Positions 8,901-17,892 of a stretch of 32,091 nucleotides of DNA are shown piece after piece. The position numbers and the translations under genes are program-made. Position 1 is the stretch's first letter. Each line of letters begins with the position of its first letter. Origin of the DNA: Nostoc sp. LPT (GTDB taxonomy: Bacteria > Cyanobacteriota > Cyanobacteriia > Cyanobacteriales > Nostocaceae); the NCBI RefSeq assembly GCF_017115165.1, contig NZ_JABXKF010000078.1, positions 1 through 32,091 on the forward strand, in the 5' to 3' direction. A model generated the notes under the pieces. That model had not been told where the DNA came from and searched no databases. It saw only the letters and a program-made list of their open reading frames with translations.

Positions 8901-9183
8901 CAATCGGGGTACTAAAGAAGCTGCTGAGATGAAGAACATTCTGGAAGAACAACAGACGCGAATTATCAAGTGTCAGGAAGAATCTAAGGCAGTGCAGTTG
9001 TCTCTTCCATTCATAGAGGAACAGCGCCAATTGGATGCAGACCGTCGCCATTGGGAGAAACGCCTTCAAGCGATCGCAACCGAACTAGTTTCAGAACCAG
9101 CCCGGATTGAAGCCGCCTACAAAGTAAAAGCAGTGCGAGTTGAGCCAGTCGGCGTAATTTATTTATGGCCGATTTCCGGCTAG
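5962..9183 (+). CDS. drmD: DISARM SNF2-like helicase DrmD
   Basis: DrmD is the SNF2-family ATPase found in class 1 DISARM, a multi-gene restriction system that blocks phage DNA. The 1073-residue protein has ADDVGLGKTIEAGLILREM (Walker A, about 131-149), a DEAH box in LILDEAHNAAP (243-246), FLSATPHNG (about 278), and the second RecA lobe with RVIIFTEYTDTKRYL and ATDAAREGVNLQN, ending in the motif VI stretch RMEQRNGRIDRK near 610-620. A long charged helical C-terminal part follows. The GTG start is chosen because AGAGGAAG lies six bases upstream. It is the first gene of the operon, 14 bases before drmMI, whose Shine-Dalgarno overlaps the drmD stop. All ATPase motifs look intact, so this gene itself is probably not decayed. 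Confidence 0.85.
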   Translation: MTDIVTGQIVRVRSRQYLVEEVVSKPSPEQDTKVSLSCLEDDALGESLEVLWEREIDAKIVGATSWESIANRGFDNPRLFSAYLHTLRWNCVTSTDAKLFQAPYRAGIEVKAYQLEPLRKALLMPRVGLFIADDVGLGKTIEAGLILREMLMRQKVRRVVISCPPSVVRQWQEEMESRFGLTFMILDREFIAARRQERGYGINPWMTHTRFIISHALLRDETYAAPLRDWLGDFAAASMLILDEAHNAAPASGAKYAVDSQLTKTVRDLAPRFEHKLFLSATPHNGHSNSFAALLEILDPQRFCRGVPVRNRKLLDTVMVRRLKQDLREIGEEFPQRYVLPIVIDNLPEDAPELKLSRLLQQYRNLREERLKDAAKSTQTTAMLVITSLQKRLLSSIEAFARTLKVHRTGMEKQAAHRPSTHQASLPLLFESPGADDERAEFSEEEVIAEEDAQMAAASMQAAGQTARELAILDEMADVANSSRYQPDPRIQQLVEWIRQNLCPDLGQPNAAWLERRVIIFTEYTDTKRYLQQQLQSAIAGSNREQERIDVFHGGIGEERREAIKSAFNADPARHPLRILIATDAAREGVNLQNNCADLFHFDVPWNPSRMEQRNGRIDRKLQRSPVVHCYYFVLPQRTEDKVLDVLVRKTATIQQELGSLAPVVERNVSRLLANGIRHQEVNHLADSINQAEQLNNKETVNTQIINEELEQARLRQQDLTKQVEQLQQMLKDSRVWLGLDDNHFRNAISASLEILGVPTLAPVDVNEVANNPVTARWTIPALDQRTGADPTWSTTLDTLRTPRKIGQKPWEWRKSAPIRPVVFRDPGSLDGDVVHLHLEHRIVQRLLSRFLAQGFLHDELTRACVCLTNDPMPKVIALGRLALYGERASRLHDQVIAVAAEWSDPTSRGRKKLQPLREGEKDNVLELLENSLASPHLLQVAEAVKERLKKSAAQDVAELIPHLERRATGLAESAQKKLANRGTKEAAEMKNILEEQQTRIIKCQEESKAVQLSLPFIEEQRQLDADRRHWEKRLQAIATELVSEPARIEAAYKVKAVRVEPVGVIYLWPISG

Positions 9184-9197
9184 AGGGAGTATAAACA

Positions 9198-12100
9198 ATG
9201 GCAAACGATCCAGAAATTCGCTTACATAAAGAATGGTTAGGCTTTCTCCAGCCGGTGGGGTTGGTGGTGTCTCCGCCTGCATTGTCAGCAGCCCAAGCTG
9301 TGGTTAACCGCAATGTAGTGGAACTGCAACAAACATTGCAAGAAGTTGCCAGACGCGAACCCCTCTCTGGTGATATAGACAAAGAAACCTTTGGAATTGA
9401 CGACTTTCCTGCTTTCACTATCAATGTTTTAGGTTGGCAACCAGAAGATTTAGTTGTTAGTCCAGAGGAATTAGCGATCGCACTCCCAGATTACAACGAA
9501 GTTTTGATACCCACGTATGCTGTACCTGACCCTAATGGCAACTGGATGATGCTGGTACAGGTGCTTCCTGATGGTACTGAACTTGACAATGCAGGCGCGG
9601 AGGATAGTAAATCTACTGGTTGGCACGCTAGCCCCCAGTCTAAGTTTGAGCGCCTTTTAAAAGAAACAAAAGTTTATACTGGGCTATTGTGCAACGGTAC
9701 AGAATTGCGTTTGGTTTATGCACCACTTGGTGAGTCATCGGGACACCTGACTTTTCCTGTACAGGCGATGTGTGAGGTATCTGGGCGGCTGATTTTGGGT
9801 GCAATGGAGATGTTGCTCTCGGCTGATCGACTGTTTAATGTCCCTAGCGATCGCCGTTTGTCTGCAATCCTGGAAAAAAGCCGGAAATATCAAAACGATG
9901 TCTCTATAAAGCTAGCAGAGCAGGTATTAGAGGCTTTATGGGATTTACTGCGCGGCTTCCAAATAGCAGATGCAACCACTAAAAGCTGCTTAGTGAGTGA
10001 CATTGCCACTACTGCGCCTCAGCATATTTACGGTGGACTGATTACCATCTTGCTGCGATTGGTATTCCTGCTTTACGCTGAAGACCGGGGACTGATGTCT
10101 CAAGATGCAGTTTATACACGTTACTACTCAGTTAGTGGACTTTACGAGCGCTTGAGAGAAGATGCAGGCAACTACCCGGATACAATGGATCAGAGGTATG
10201 GTGCTTGGGCATGGTTGCTGAGTCTGTTTCGTTTGGTTTACGAAGGCGGGGGTCATGCTGATTTGTACTTACCTGCTCGTCATGGGCAACTATTTGACCC
10301 AGATGAATATCGGTTTTTAGAAGGTCGTTCCCAGTCTACAGAATATCAAACAGGGGAAAGTCTTGAACCGCCTCGCATTTCAGATGGGGTAATTCACAGA
10401 GTATTGCAAGGGTTGCTGGTATTGGATGGAGAACGTCTGTCTTACCGTTCTCTAGATGTTGAACAAATTGGTTCCGTCTATGAAGCGATTATGGGCTATG
10501 AGGTAGAAAGAGCAAGTAGTCCTGTTATCGGTGTTTGGAGTAAACCCAAAGGTTCCAAATCTTCGGTGACGGTGGTTGTCAGCGTTGAGGAAGTTCTCAA
10601 AACGAAGGTGGGAGAACGGGCTAAATATTTAAAGGATGTTGCAGGTTGTGAAATTACTGGTAAATCCTTAACTGAGTTAAAGGATGCGACGACAGCAGAG
10701 GATGTAGTGGCGGCGTTAGGACGCAAGGTATCACCAAAAACGCCGAGTTTAATGCCTGTGGGTTCTCTGTATTTGCAACCGGGGGAAGAACGGCGGCGTA
10801 GTGGTTCTCATTATACGCCTCGTGCTTTGACTGAGCCGATTGTTAAAGAAACTCTCAGACCGATTTTATCGGCTTTGGGAGAAAACCCTACACCAGAGCA
10901 GATTTTAGAGTTGAAAGTTTGTGATTTGGCGATGGGTTCGGGCGCATTCTTGGTCGAAAGTTGTCGTCAGTTGGCTGAAAAATTAGTTGAAGCGTGGAAT
11001 AAGCAAAACGTATTACCTGAAATTCCAATTGATGAAGAACCGTTACTTTATGCACGGCGGTTAGTAGCGCAACGGTGTTTGTATGGTGTGGATAAAAACC
11101 CCTTTGCGGTGAATTTGGCTAAATTATCTTTGTGGTTGGCGACTTTGGCGAAGGCTCATCCTTTTACGTTTTTAGACCATGCTTTGAAGTGGGGAGATTC
11201 TTTAGTTGGGTTGACTTCTGAACAAATTAAAACGTTTAATTGGGATGAAGACAAGACTTATAAAGACCCAAACTTACCTTTGTTTAATCTAGCAATGGAG
11301 AAAGCGAAGTTTTATCGCAATGGAATTCACAATTTAGATGAAGATAATTATGCAGCTAAACGCGATTTTTACAAAAATATAGAAACAGAGTTGGGGGATA
11401 TTCGACTGAAAGGGGATTTGGTTATTGCTTCATTTTTCGCTAAGGATAAGGACAAGGCGAGAAAGGATGAGCGGGATAATTCATGGTTGAAGTTTTATCA
11501 ATGGCAGAAAAATCAAGAAGATGATTTAGATGTCAGGCGTATTTGTGCAGAGTTGAGGTATGGGGAGAAACCAGTTCCGGCATTTAATTGGGAGATTGAA
11601 TTTCCAGAAGTATTTGATAGAGAAAATACGGGGTTTGATGCGATTGTTGGTAATCCGCCATTTGCCGGGAAGAATACAACAATAAATGCTCATGCTTCTG
11701 GTTATCAGGATTGGTTAAAAGTTGTTAATCCAGAATCTCATGGGAATGCTGATTTAGTAGCGCATTTTTTCAGACGAGCGTTTAGCCTTTTACGCCAGTC
11801 TGGATGTTTTGGATTAATTGCCACAAATACCATTGCCCAAGGTGACACTCGCAGCACTGGTTTGAGATATATCTGTGAGCAGGGCGGTACGATTTACAAT
11901 GCTCAAAAGCGGTTAAAGTGGCCGGGTTTAGCGGCGGTTGTCGTGAGTGTTATTCATGTTTTTAAAGGGAAATACGAAAATAGAAAATTGCTAGATGGAC
12001 GAGAGGTTAATTTAATTTCTGCATTTTTATTTCATACTGGTGGCAATGAAAATCCCAAAGTGTTATTAGTAAATGCTGACAAAAGCTTTCAGGGTAGCAT

Positions 12101-13187
12101 CGTATTAGGAATGGGTTTTACATTTGACGATTCTAATCCTGATGCTACACCTATTACTGAAATGCACCAGTTGATTGAACAAAATCCCAAAAATATCGAG
12201 AGAATTTTTCCTTATATTGGGGGTGAAGAGGTTAACTCAAGTCCAACTCATGCACATCATCGTTATGTGATTAACTTTGGTGATATGACTGAGGCTGAGG
12301 CTAGGGAATATCCTGATTTGATGAAGATTGTAGAGAAAAAGGTTAAGCCTCAAAGAATTTCACTACCTCCCAAAAATTCCTGGAATAAAACTGTTGCTGA
12401 AAAATGGTGGTTGTTTGGTGCAGATAGAGTAGAACTCCGTAGTGCAATTGCCCCTCTTAATTGCGTATTGGTAAGTTGCATTATCGGTAAAAATTTATCT
12501 TTTGCCTTTTTACCAAATGGGATAGTTTATTCTCATAAACTAGTCGTTTTTGCAATGGATAGAAATACAGCTTTTACTATTTTACAAAGTCGTATTCACG
12601 AAATATTCGCAAGATTTTTTTCTTCTACTATGAAGGATGATCTTAACTATTCTCCTACCGACTGCTTCCAAACCTTCCCTTTCCCCGAAAACTGGGAAAC
12701 CAACCCCACGCTAGAAACCATAGGCAAAGAATACTACGAATACCGTGCCGCCTTAATGGTTCGCAACAACCAGGGACTCACCGACACCTACAACCGCTTC
12801 CACGATCCCGACGAACGCCACCCCGATATTTTACAACTACGCTTACTCCACGCCCAAATGGATCGCGCCGTTCTCGATGCTTACGGCTGGACAGATATTT
12901 CCACAGACTGCACCTTCCTGCTTGATTACGAAGACGAAGAAGACGACGAAAACACCAGCAAACGCCAGAAGAAAAAGCCTTGGCGCTACCGTTGGCCCGA
13001 AGAAATTCACGACGAAGTATTAGCCCGCTTACTCGAACTCAACCAGCAATACGCCGAAGCAGAAATTTTAGGCGGTAAAGCTGCTGAGAAATCCAAGGCA
13101 AAAGGGAATACTAAAAAAGTAGCGAAATCTCGCAAGGCGACGGAAACGACTTTAACTATTCCTGATTTCCCCTCTACTTCTATGTGA
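9198..13187 (+). CDS. drmMI: DISARM N6-adenine DNA methyltransferase DrmMI
   Basis: In class 1 DISARM, DrmMI methylates adenine in host DNA so that self is spared. The 1329-residue protein has the AdoMet-binding motif I LAMGSGAFLVESCRQL (about 576-591) and the catalytic motif IV NPPF (819-822) of gamma-type N6-adenine methylases, with a VDKNPFAVNLAKLSLW segment (motif II/III region) between them. The N-terminal 500 residues hold the long helical region typical of large type IIG/PglX-like enzymes (DRGLMSQ, YGAWAWLLSLFRLVYEGGGHADL). A lysine-rich tail (KAKGNTKKVAKSRKA) closes the protein. ATG 9198 follows GAGGGAG at 9183-9189. The codon style shifts near 12660, from AT-rich to C-rich, with no break in frame; this may mark a recombination joint within the gene. 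Confidence 0.85.
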   Translation: MANDPEIRLHKEWLGFLQPVGLVVSPPALSAAQAVVNRNVVELQQTLQEVARREPLSGDIDKETFGIDDFPAFTINVLGWQPEDLVVSPEELAIALPDYNEVLIPTYAVPDPNGNWMMLVQVLPDGTELDNAGAEDSKSTGWHASPQSKFERLLKETKVYTGLLCNGTELRLVYAPLGESSGHLTFPVQAMCEVSGRLILGAMEMLLSADRLFNVPSDRRLSAILEKSRKYQNDVSIKLAEQVLEALWDLLRGFQIADATTKSCLVSDIATTAPQHIYGGLITILLRLVFLLYAEDRGLMSQDAVYTRYYSVSGLYERLREDAGNYPDTMDQRYGAWAWLLSLFRLVYEGGGHADLYLPARHGQLFDPDEYRFLEGRSQSTEYQTGESLEPPRISDGVIHRVLQGLLVLDGERLSYRSLDVEQIGSVYEAIMGYEVERASSPVIGVWSKPKGSKSSVTVVVSVEEVLKTKVGERAKYLKDVAGCEITGKSLTELKDATTAEDVVAALGRKVSPKTPSLMPVGSLYLQPGEERRRSGSHYTPRALTEPIVKETLRPILSALGENPTPEQILELKVCDLAMGSGAFLVESCRQLAEKLVEAWNKQNVLPEIPIDEEPLLYARRLVAQRCLYGVDKNPFAVNLAKLSLWLATLAKAHPFTFLDHALKWGDSLVGLTSEQIKTFNWDEDKTYKDPNLPLFNLAMEKAKFYRNGIHNLDEDNYAAKRDFYKNIETELGDIRLKGDLVIASFFAKDKDKARKDERDNSWLKFYQWQKNQEDDLDVRRICAELRYGEKPVPAFNWEIEFPEVFDRENTGFDAIVGNPPFAGKNTTINAHASGYQDWLKVVNPESHGNADLVAHFFRRAFSLLRQSGCFGLIATNTIAQGDTRSTGLRYICEQGGTIYNAQKRLKWPGLAAVVVSVIHVFKGKYENRKLLDGREVNLISAFLFHTGGNENPKVLLVNADKSFQGSIVLGMGFTFDDSNPDATPITEMHQLIEQNPKNIERIFPYIGGEEVNSSPTHAHHRYVINFGDMTEAEAREYPDLMKIVEKKVKPQRISLPPKNSWNKTVAEKWWLFGADRVELRSAIAPLNCVLVSCIIGKNLSFAFLPNGIVYSHKLVVFAMDRNTAFTILQSRIHEIFARFFSSTMKDDLNYSPTDCFQTFPFPENWETNPTLETIGKEYYEYRAALMVRNNQGLTDTYNRFHDPDERHPDILQLRLLHAQMDRAVLDAYGWTDISTDCTFLLDYEDEEDDENTSKRQKKKPWRYRWPEEIHDEVLARLLELNQQYAEAEILGGKAAEKSKAKGNTKKVAKSRKATETTLTIPDFPSTSM

Positions 13188-13258
13188 GAGGTTCAACGTT
13201 AGCCATACCGATGAATTCCCAAAAAAGCATAGCCATCCTAAATCATTTATGAACACTT

Positions 13259-13294
13259 ACTGTTCCCTGTTCCCTATTCCCTGTTCCCTGCCCT
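13259..13294. repeat. Heptamer short tandem repeat (TTCCCTG type)
   Basis: Four to five imperfect copies of TTCCCTG/TTCCCTA in tandem occupy the 111-base gap between drmMI and drmA. Short tandem heptamers like this are a hallmark of heterocyst-forming cyanobacteria. They lie just before the drmA ATG, which has no evident Shine-Dalgarno of its own. Confidence 0.7.
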
Positions 13295-13298
13295 CATT

Positions 13299-16200
13299 AT
13301 GACCACATCTGCCGAAGTACGATCGCATCTAATCCGCGCCATGCAACTAGACTTGGTGGGGCCAACCCCTGATGATGTTGAATATGCCGAGGAAATCCTC
13401 ACCCAAGCTCCTTCTAAGTGGTATCTTACAGGTTTTTTAGTACCTTTTGGAGCGCCTGTTGAAGTGCGATCGGACGAAACAGCAGATGACACACTCGAAC
13501 AACTTAGTAGCAGTGATACTAATGAAGATGCCAATGCTCCCGAAACCTCCTCAGCCCGTAAAGCTCACTTTCCTTCTTCCATTGGCTTGAGCTTTCTTCT
13601 ACCAGAAAATACCACAGAACTGAATATAACTGTCCAGTGGGGTGACTACCAATTTCTTGAAAGCGAAACAGAATTAGATGATAGCGAGAATCCTCAGTCA
13701 GCCAAGCAAGAATTATGGCAACGCTCTCCTCATTGCATTAGTATGCCTATTTCCCTGCTGGGAAATCAGCGAAAAATTCAGATTGAAGTTCCAGACAGCA
13801 ACGGCTTAAAGTTATTTGTGTCAAATCGGGCTGTAGCTTCATCACCTCAACAAAAACTCCCTGTTGGTACGCGTTCAGTTTCAGTATTCTTAGTTAACTA
13901 CCGCAGCAACAATCCCAACCAAAAGCACGACATCAGTTTTATTTTTCAAGCCTGCCTCACCATCCGCACAGCTGACGCTTTTGTATCCCGCCCTAACTTG
14001 CGGGGGCAAAACAGCCAAGACAGGGACGAAGCGGTGTCAAGCCTGCAATACCGCAACGATTGCGAATATGCTGTTGGACACAACGTTTCTGCTATTACTA
14101 TCCTTAGCTCGAATCATATCTGTCAAGAAATTCGTACTAACTGGATGCCCACAGCAGAGGTGGCCAGAGTAGAACCAGCAGATATTCCGGGGCTAGAACT
14201 AGGCATGGAAGCATTGGCTAAGGCAAAAGACGCGGCAACAATATCTGAGATGGTTTACCCAATGGTGACTGCATATACTAAATGGATTACCAAACAGCAA
14301 GCCGCAGCCCCCACTGAACCGCACCAAGGAAAGATTGCTAGTGAATTATTAACCACAGCTAGCAGGATTAAGCAACGCATTGCCGCTGGATTACAAGCTT
14401 TAGACGATCCTCTGGTGTTAGAAGCTTTTCAAATTGCTAACCAAGCCCTAGCAACTGCTAGAAGACAACGCCGAACTCACGATAATCCAGACAAATCCCC
14501 TGAAGACTTTTCACCACCGAAGTGGCGACCTTTCCAGCTAGCTTTTCTGCTGTTGAACATTCTGAGCATTGCTCAACCAGAACATCCAGATCGGGAAATT
14601 GTCGATTTGCTGTTCTTTCCCACAGGTGGTGGCAAAACCGAAGCCTATTTAGGGTTAGCAGCGTTCACTCTCGTGCTGCGTCGTCTGCGCGATCCTAGTA
14701 TCCACTCTGCTGGTGTCAGCGTTCTCATGCGCTACACTCTGCGCCTCCTGACCCTAGACCAATTGGAAAGAGCCGCAACCCTCGTCTGTGCCTTAGAACT
14801 AGAACGTCAGCAAAATTCTAGACTAGGTAAGCATCCCTTTGAGATTGGGTTGTGGGTTGGGCAGGGTGCTACACCCAATAAAATGGGTAAAAAAGGCGAC
14901 AAAGATAATTCAGCTTGGGCGCGGACTCAAGATTTTGATCGGCATTATCCTCATAAACCAAAGCCGATTCCCCTAGAAAGGTGTCCTTGGTGTGGCACGG
15001 AATTGAAAGCGCGATCGTTTCAACTTTTACCACTTGCCGATGCACCTACTGACCTGCGGGTAATCTGCGACAACCGGAAAAAACACGCAGATGGTAAACC
15101 TGCTTGTGTATTTAAAGGCAACAACCCCCTACCCATCGTTGCCGTAGATGAACAAATCTATCGACGGCTTCCTTGCTTCATAATTTCCACCGTTGATAAA
15201 TTTGCGAATCTGCCTTGGGTTGGTCAAACTGGAGCGCTATTTGGCAAGGTAACTCATTTTGATGAAAAAGTAGGATTCACTGGGCCAGCTGATGCTAAAA
15301 CCAAAGGTCGAGCCTTAGACAAAAATTTACCCCCACCAGATTTGATTATTCAAGACGAATTGCACTTGATTTCTGGGCCTCTGGGAACAATGGTGGGATT
15401 ATACGAAACGGTTATCGATGTTCTGTGTAGTGTGGCGCACAATGATAAAACTATCCGACCGAAGATTATTGCTTCCACTGCTACAGTCCGCCGTGCGGAG
15501 CGCCAAATTCAAGCTTTATTTAGTCACAGCCAGGTAGATATTTTTCCGCCTCCTGGGCCCGATCGCCACGACTCCTTTTTTGCCGAAACCGTACCAATTA
15601 CTAATACACCGGGACGGCTTTATGTCGGAGTTGTAGCCCAAGGACGCAGCCTTAAGGTAGTTCTGTTACGAGCATACTTAGCCCTGTTGGGAGCAGCTAA
15701 ACAAGCTTGGGAAGATGCCGGCGGAAAAACAAATCAGCATAATCCTGCTGACCCTTATATGACACTGCTAGGTTATTTTAATTCCCTGCGGGAATTAGGT
15801 GGTAGTCGCCGCCTAGTGGAAGATGAGGTAAACTCGCGCCTGAGTCATTATGGCGATCGCCGTCGCTACCAAGAACCGTTTAGCTTATTTTGCGATCGCA
15901 AAATAGATGATGAACCAGAAGAATTAACCTCTCGCATCAGCACTAACAAAGTTGCTAATACCAAACGTCGTCTAGCTTTACCTTTTTATGAGAAAGAAAG
16001 AGTTGATATTGCCCTAGCAACTAACATGATTTCCGTAGGGCTAGATATCACGCGCCTAGGGCTGATGGTAGTTTTAGGACAGCCGAAAACCACTGCCGAA
16101 TACATCCAAGCCACCAGCCGCGTCGGTCGAGAAGCTGAAAAACCTGGTTTAGTCGTTACCTTACTCAACATTCACCGACCGCGCGATCGCTCTCACTACG

Positions 16201-16721
16201 AACGTTTTCAAATCTGGCATGATACTTTCTACCGCACAGTGGAAGCAAGTAGCGTTACTCCCTTCTCACCCCGCGCCATCGATCGGGGTTTATCAGGTGT
16301 TACCGTTGCCCTTGCCAGATTAGGTAATCCAGAAATGACAGCACCTCTGGGTGCTGCTCAAATTACCCAACATCGCCTGCTTTTAGATTTTGTGGTGGAT
16401 GCGATCGTTAAACGTGCAGAAGGACATAGCCCCTTAAAAGCCGATGAAGCCGAAAGTCTGCGTCAAGAAATCCGGCGACAAGTTATAGACCGTTTAGATA
16501 CATGGCAACATATTGCCGTGCAAGACCAACACTTACAATATCAACGCAATGAAATAGAGATGGCAGCCCCTTTACTACTTGATGCCCTTGACCCCAAGGC
16601 GGACAAAGAAAGTAGCGATCGGCAAAAATTCAAAGCCCAACGCAGCTTGCGGGATGTCGAGCCAGTAGTGAAACTTTTTGTGCGTGACCCTGTTGGTTTA
16701 GAAATAGAGGAAGAAGTTTAA
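13299..16721 (+). CDS. drmA: DISARM helicase-domain protein DrmA
   Basis: DrmA with DrmB forms the DISARM core complex that loads on phage DNA. The 1140-residue protein has Walker A in FFPTGGGKTEAYLGLAAF (TGGGKTE at 442-448), a CPWCGTEL cysteine pair near 565-572 and a later CxxxxxH-like stretch (CDNRKKHADGKPAC), Walker B as QDELHLISG (DELH at 686-689), motif III as STATVRR (about 725), and the second lobe with ATNMISVGLDITRLGLMV and motif VI YIQATSRVGRE (about 932-942). The length fits the family. The ATG at 13299 is preceded by tandem heptamers and no strong ribosome binding site, so translation may be weak or leaderless. The gene appears intact, unlike its partner drmB. Confidence 0.85.
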   Translation: MTTSAEVRSHLIRAMQLDLVGPTPDDVEYAEEILTQAPSKWYLTGFLVPFGAPVEVRSDETADDTLEQLSSSDTNEDANAPETSSARKAHFPSSIGLSFLLPENTTELNITVQWGDYQFLESETELDDSENPQSAKQELWQRSPHCISMPISLLGNQRKIQIEVPDSNGLKLFVSNRAVASSPQQKLPVGTRSVSVFLVNYRSNNPNQKHDISFIFQACLTIRTADAFVSRPNLRGQNSQDRDEAVSSLQYRNDCEYAVGHNVSAITILSSNHICQEIRTNWMPTAEVARVEPADIPGLELGMEALAKAKDAATISEMVYPMVTAYTKWITKQQAAAPTEPHQGKIASELLTTASRIKQRIAAGLQALDDPLVLEAFQIANQALATARRQRRTHDNPDKSPEDFSPPKWRPFQLAFLLLNILSIAQPEHPDREIVDLLFFPTGGGKTEAYLGLAAFTLVLRRLRDPSIHSAGVSVLMRYTLRLLTLDQLERAATLVCALELERQQNSRLGKHPFEIGLWVGQGATPNKMGKKGDKDNSAWARTQDFDRHYPHKPKPIPLERCPWCGTELKARSFQLLPLADAPTDLRVICDNRKKHADGKPACVFKGNNPLPIVAVDEQIYRRLPCFIISTVDKFANLPWVGQTGALFGKVTHFDEKVGFTGPADAKTKGRALDKNLPPPDLIIQDELHLISGPLGTMVGLYETVIDVLCSVAHNDKTIRPKIIASTATVRRAERQIQALFSHSQVDIFPPPGPDRHDSFFAETVPITNTPGRLYVGVVAQGRSLKVVLLRAYLALLGAAKQAWEDAGGKTNQHNPADPYMTLLGYFNSLRELGGSRRLVEDEVNSRLSHYGDRRRYQEPFSLFCDRKIDDEPEELTSRISTNKVANTKRRLALPFYEKERVDIALATNMISVGLDITRLGLMVVLGQPKTTAEYIQATSRVGREAEKPGLVVTLLNIHRPRDRSHYERFQIWHDTFYRTVEASSVTPFSPRAIDRGLSGVTVALARLGNPEMTAPLGAAQITQHRLLLDFVVDAIVKRAEGHSPLKADEAESLRQEIRRQVIDRLDTWQHIAVQDQHLQYQRNEIEMAAPLLLDALDPKADKESSDRQKFKAQRSLRDVEPVVKLFVRDPVGLEIEEEV

Positions 16722-16780
16722 TGGACTTACAAATCAAAAAATATCCCAAAACTGACACAAAAATCCTCTCAATTTCTCCT

Positions 16781-16812
16781 CTCTCTGTGTTCTCTGCGTC
16801 TCTGTGGTTTGA
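16781..16812. repeat. Dispersed CT-rich motif (CTCTGTGTTCTCTGCGTCTC)
   Basis: The 115-base gap between drmA and drmB contains CTCTCTGTGTTCTCTGCG followed by TCTCTGTGGTTTGA. I recall this kind of string as a frequent intergenic motif in filamentous cyanobacteria, but I have no count for it. Apart from it I see nothing in this gap. Confidence 0.3.
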
Positions 16813-16836
16813 TAATTTATTTCTTGGAAATTCCTA

Positions 16837-17271
16837 ATGAAGAAGTCAAATAATAAAATAAAACCACAAGCAGAAATCCGCCAAAGCCAGCTTTTATCAA
16901 CCTTTGGCCCAGGAGCAATGGTAGATTTACCTAAATACTCGGTAGTAATTGGGGGATTGACCTACTGGAAAGGCGAAATGCAGCCCATTCGTGAAGACCG
17001 TTTGAAAGATAAAGTTTGCGAAATGCTGCAAGTTAAGAATATCGAACTATTTAGTCCACCGCGAGAGACTTCAGACCCTAATATGCCTCTTACTGGTGTG
17101 GATGCATTTATTTTTCCTGCTTGGTTTGTAGCTCAAGTCGATCAAACCATTCGCTTCTACGGTAAAGATTACCGTACCCGTCCCCTAGCTAACTGGCGAA
17201 CAGTTAAGGAGGGATCAAAATTTGAAGGACAGCCCGGGTTCAGCTTCAAAAGCATGACAGTGTTCAGCTAG
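16837..17271 (+). pseudogene. drmB: DISARM DrmB, truncated to the N-terminus
   Basis: The first part reads IRQSQLLSTFGPGAMVDLP (about residues 14-32), SVVIGGLTYW and PAWFVAQ, the characteristic N-terminus of DrmB, the DUF1998 protein that binds DrmA in the DISARM core. Members are usually around 600 residues or more, with the DUF1998 and cysteine-rich parts in the C-terminal half. Here similarity is lost at about residue 130 and the frame stops at 144 after an unrelated tail (PGFSFKSMTVFS). The joint lies at roughly 17200-17240, where a different gene fragment begins in another frame. The rest of drmB and all of drmC are not found downstream, so a deletion or replacement has removed the 3' end of the operon. 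Confidence 0.8.
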
Positions 17272-17462
17272 ACGATGCAGGTATGAATGCAATTCTGGCA
17301 ACTCACCAAATCGATGCAATAAAACTTCGACAAGACGACTTTGAGGGTTTCATGGCATCGCGTCAACGGATGATACTTGGCAAAATTGAAGCTGCTATGG
17401 GCAAACCAGTCTTGGCTGTGGATGATTCAGCATTCAGCGATGTGACAGATGAAGAAGAGTGA
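17226..17462 (+). pseudogene. C-terminal gene fragment, unrecognised
   Basis: From the break in drmB one frame stays open to a TGA at 17460-17462 and reads like real protein: VQLQKHDSVQLDDAG, MNAILATHQIDAIKLRQ, DDFEGFMASRQRMILGKIEA, AMGKPVLAVDDSAF. It has the look of the C-terminus of a larger enzyme, with a helical DDFxxFMxxRQ segment and an acidic end. ATG 17283 could start a 59-residue product, but a relic is more likely. I do not recognise the family with confidence. Confidence 0.45.
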
Positions 17463-17610
17463 TTGGAGATAGATTAACTTCGCACTCAATGATGCTGTTT
17501 TAACATTCACATCACTTACTCTCTTACTGCATATTTGACCTTGACGGTATAGATAGCGGAATTAAGTAATCTCCAAGTCAGAAGATGGAGTTTTTTCAAG
17601 TAAAAGATAT

Positions 17611-17821
17611 ATGAGTAATACTGAATTTCATCCTTGCCCAATCTGTTCGACCCCAACTCGATATTTTTCAAGATATCCACGCGCAGTTGGGAGTGGGAGC
17701 GACCTTTGCCTTGCATCCTCTGTTGTTACTTACTGGGATAGTTGTGGGTGGTGCGGGAATTGCGATCGCACGAGAGTTAAACAAGCGCCCTCAGTTGCAG
17801 TTGGTTGTTGATAATACATGA
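17611..17821 (+). pseudogene. Small single-pass membrane protein, frameshifted
   Basis: Two frames overlap here. ATG 17611 starts MSNTEF; the next frame, open from 17615 to TGA 17819, reads ILAQSVRPQLDIFQDIHAQLG and then a hydrophobic segment, ALHPLLLLTGIVVGGAGIAI, followed by ARELNKR. Joining them with a one-base shift near 17628 gives a coherent protein of about 69 residues with one membrane helix and a basic cytoplasmic flank. The alternative reading of ATG 17611 straight through (rich in C and S, with YFSRYPRAV) looks like noise. It lies upstream of another membrane protein and an FtsK-like ATPase, as in a plasmid gene set. Function unknown. Confidence 0.4.
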
Positions 17822-17892
17822 GGGGTAAATTATGTTTACTCCTACACCTGTGCGAAATAAACAGCCTGTTAATAAATCGAGAGGATGATATC

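Noticed and set aside
8567..8969. Several antisense and alternative frames over the C-terminal part of drmD
   Set aside because: The drmD frame is continuous and continues the helicase protein; the others are shadows without motifs.
17611..17811. 66-codon frame MSNTEFHPCPICST with CxxC pairs, a possible small zinc protein
   Set aside because: The overlapping frame gives a clear membrane helix and natural composition from 17630 on, so only the first codons of this frame are likely real.
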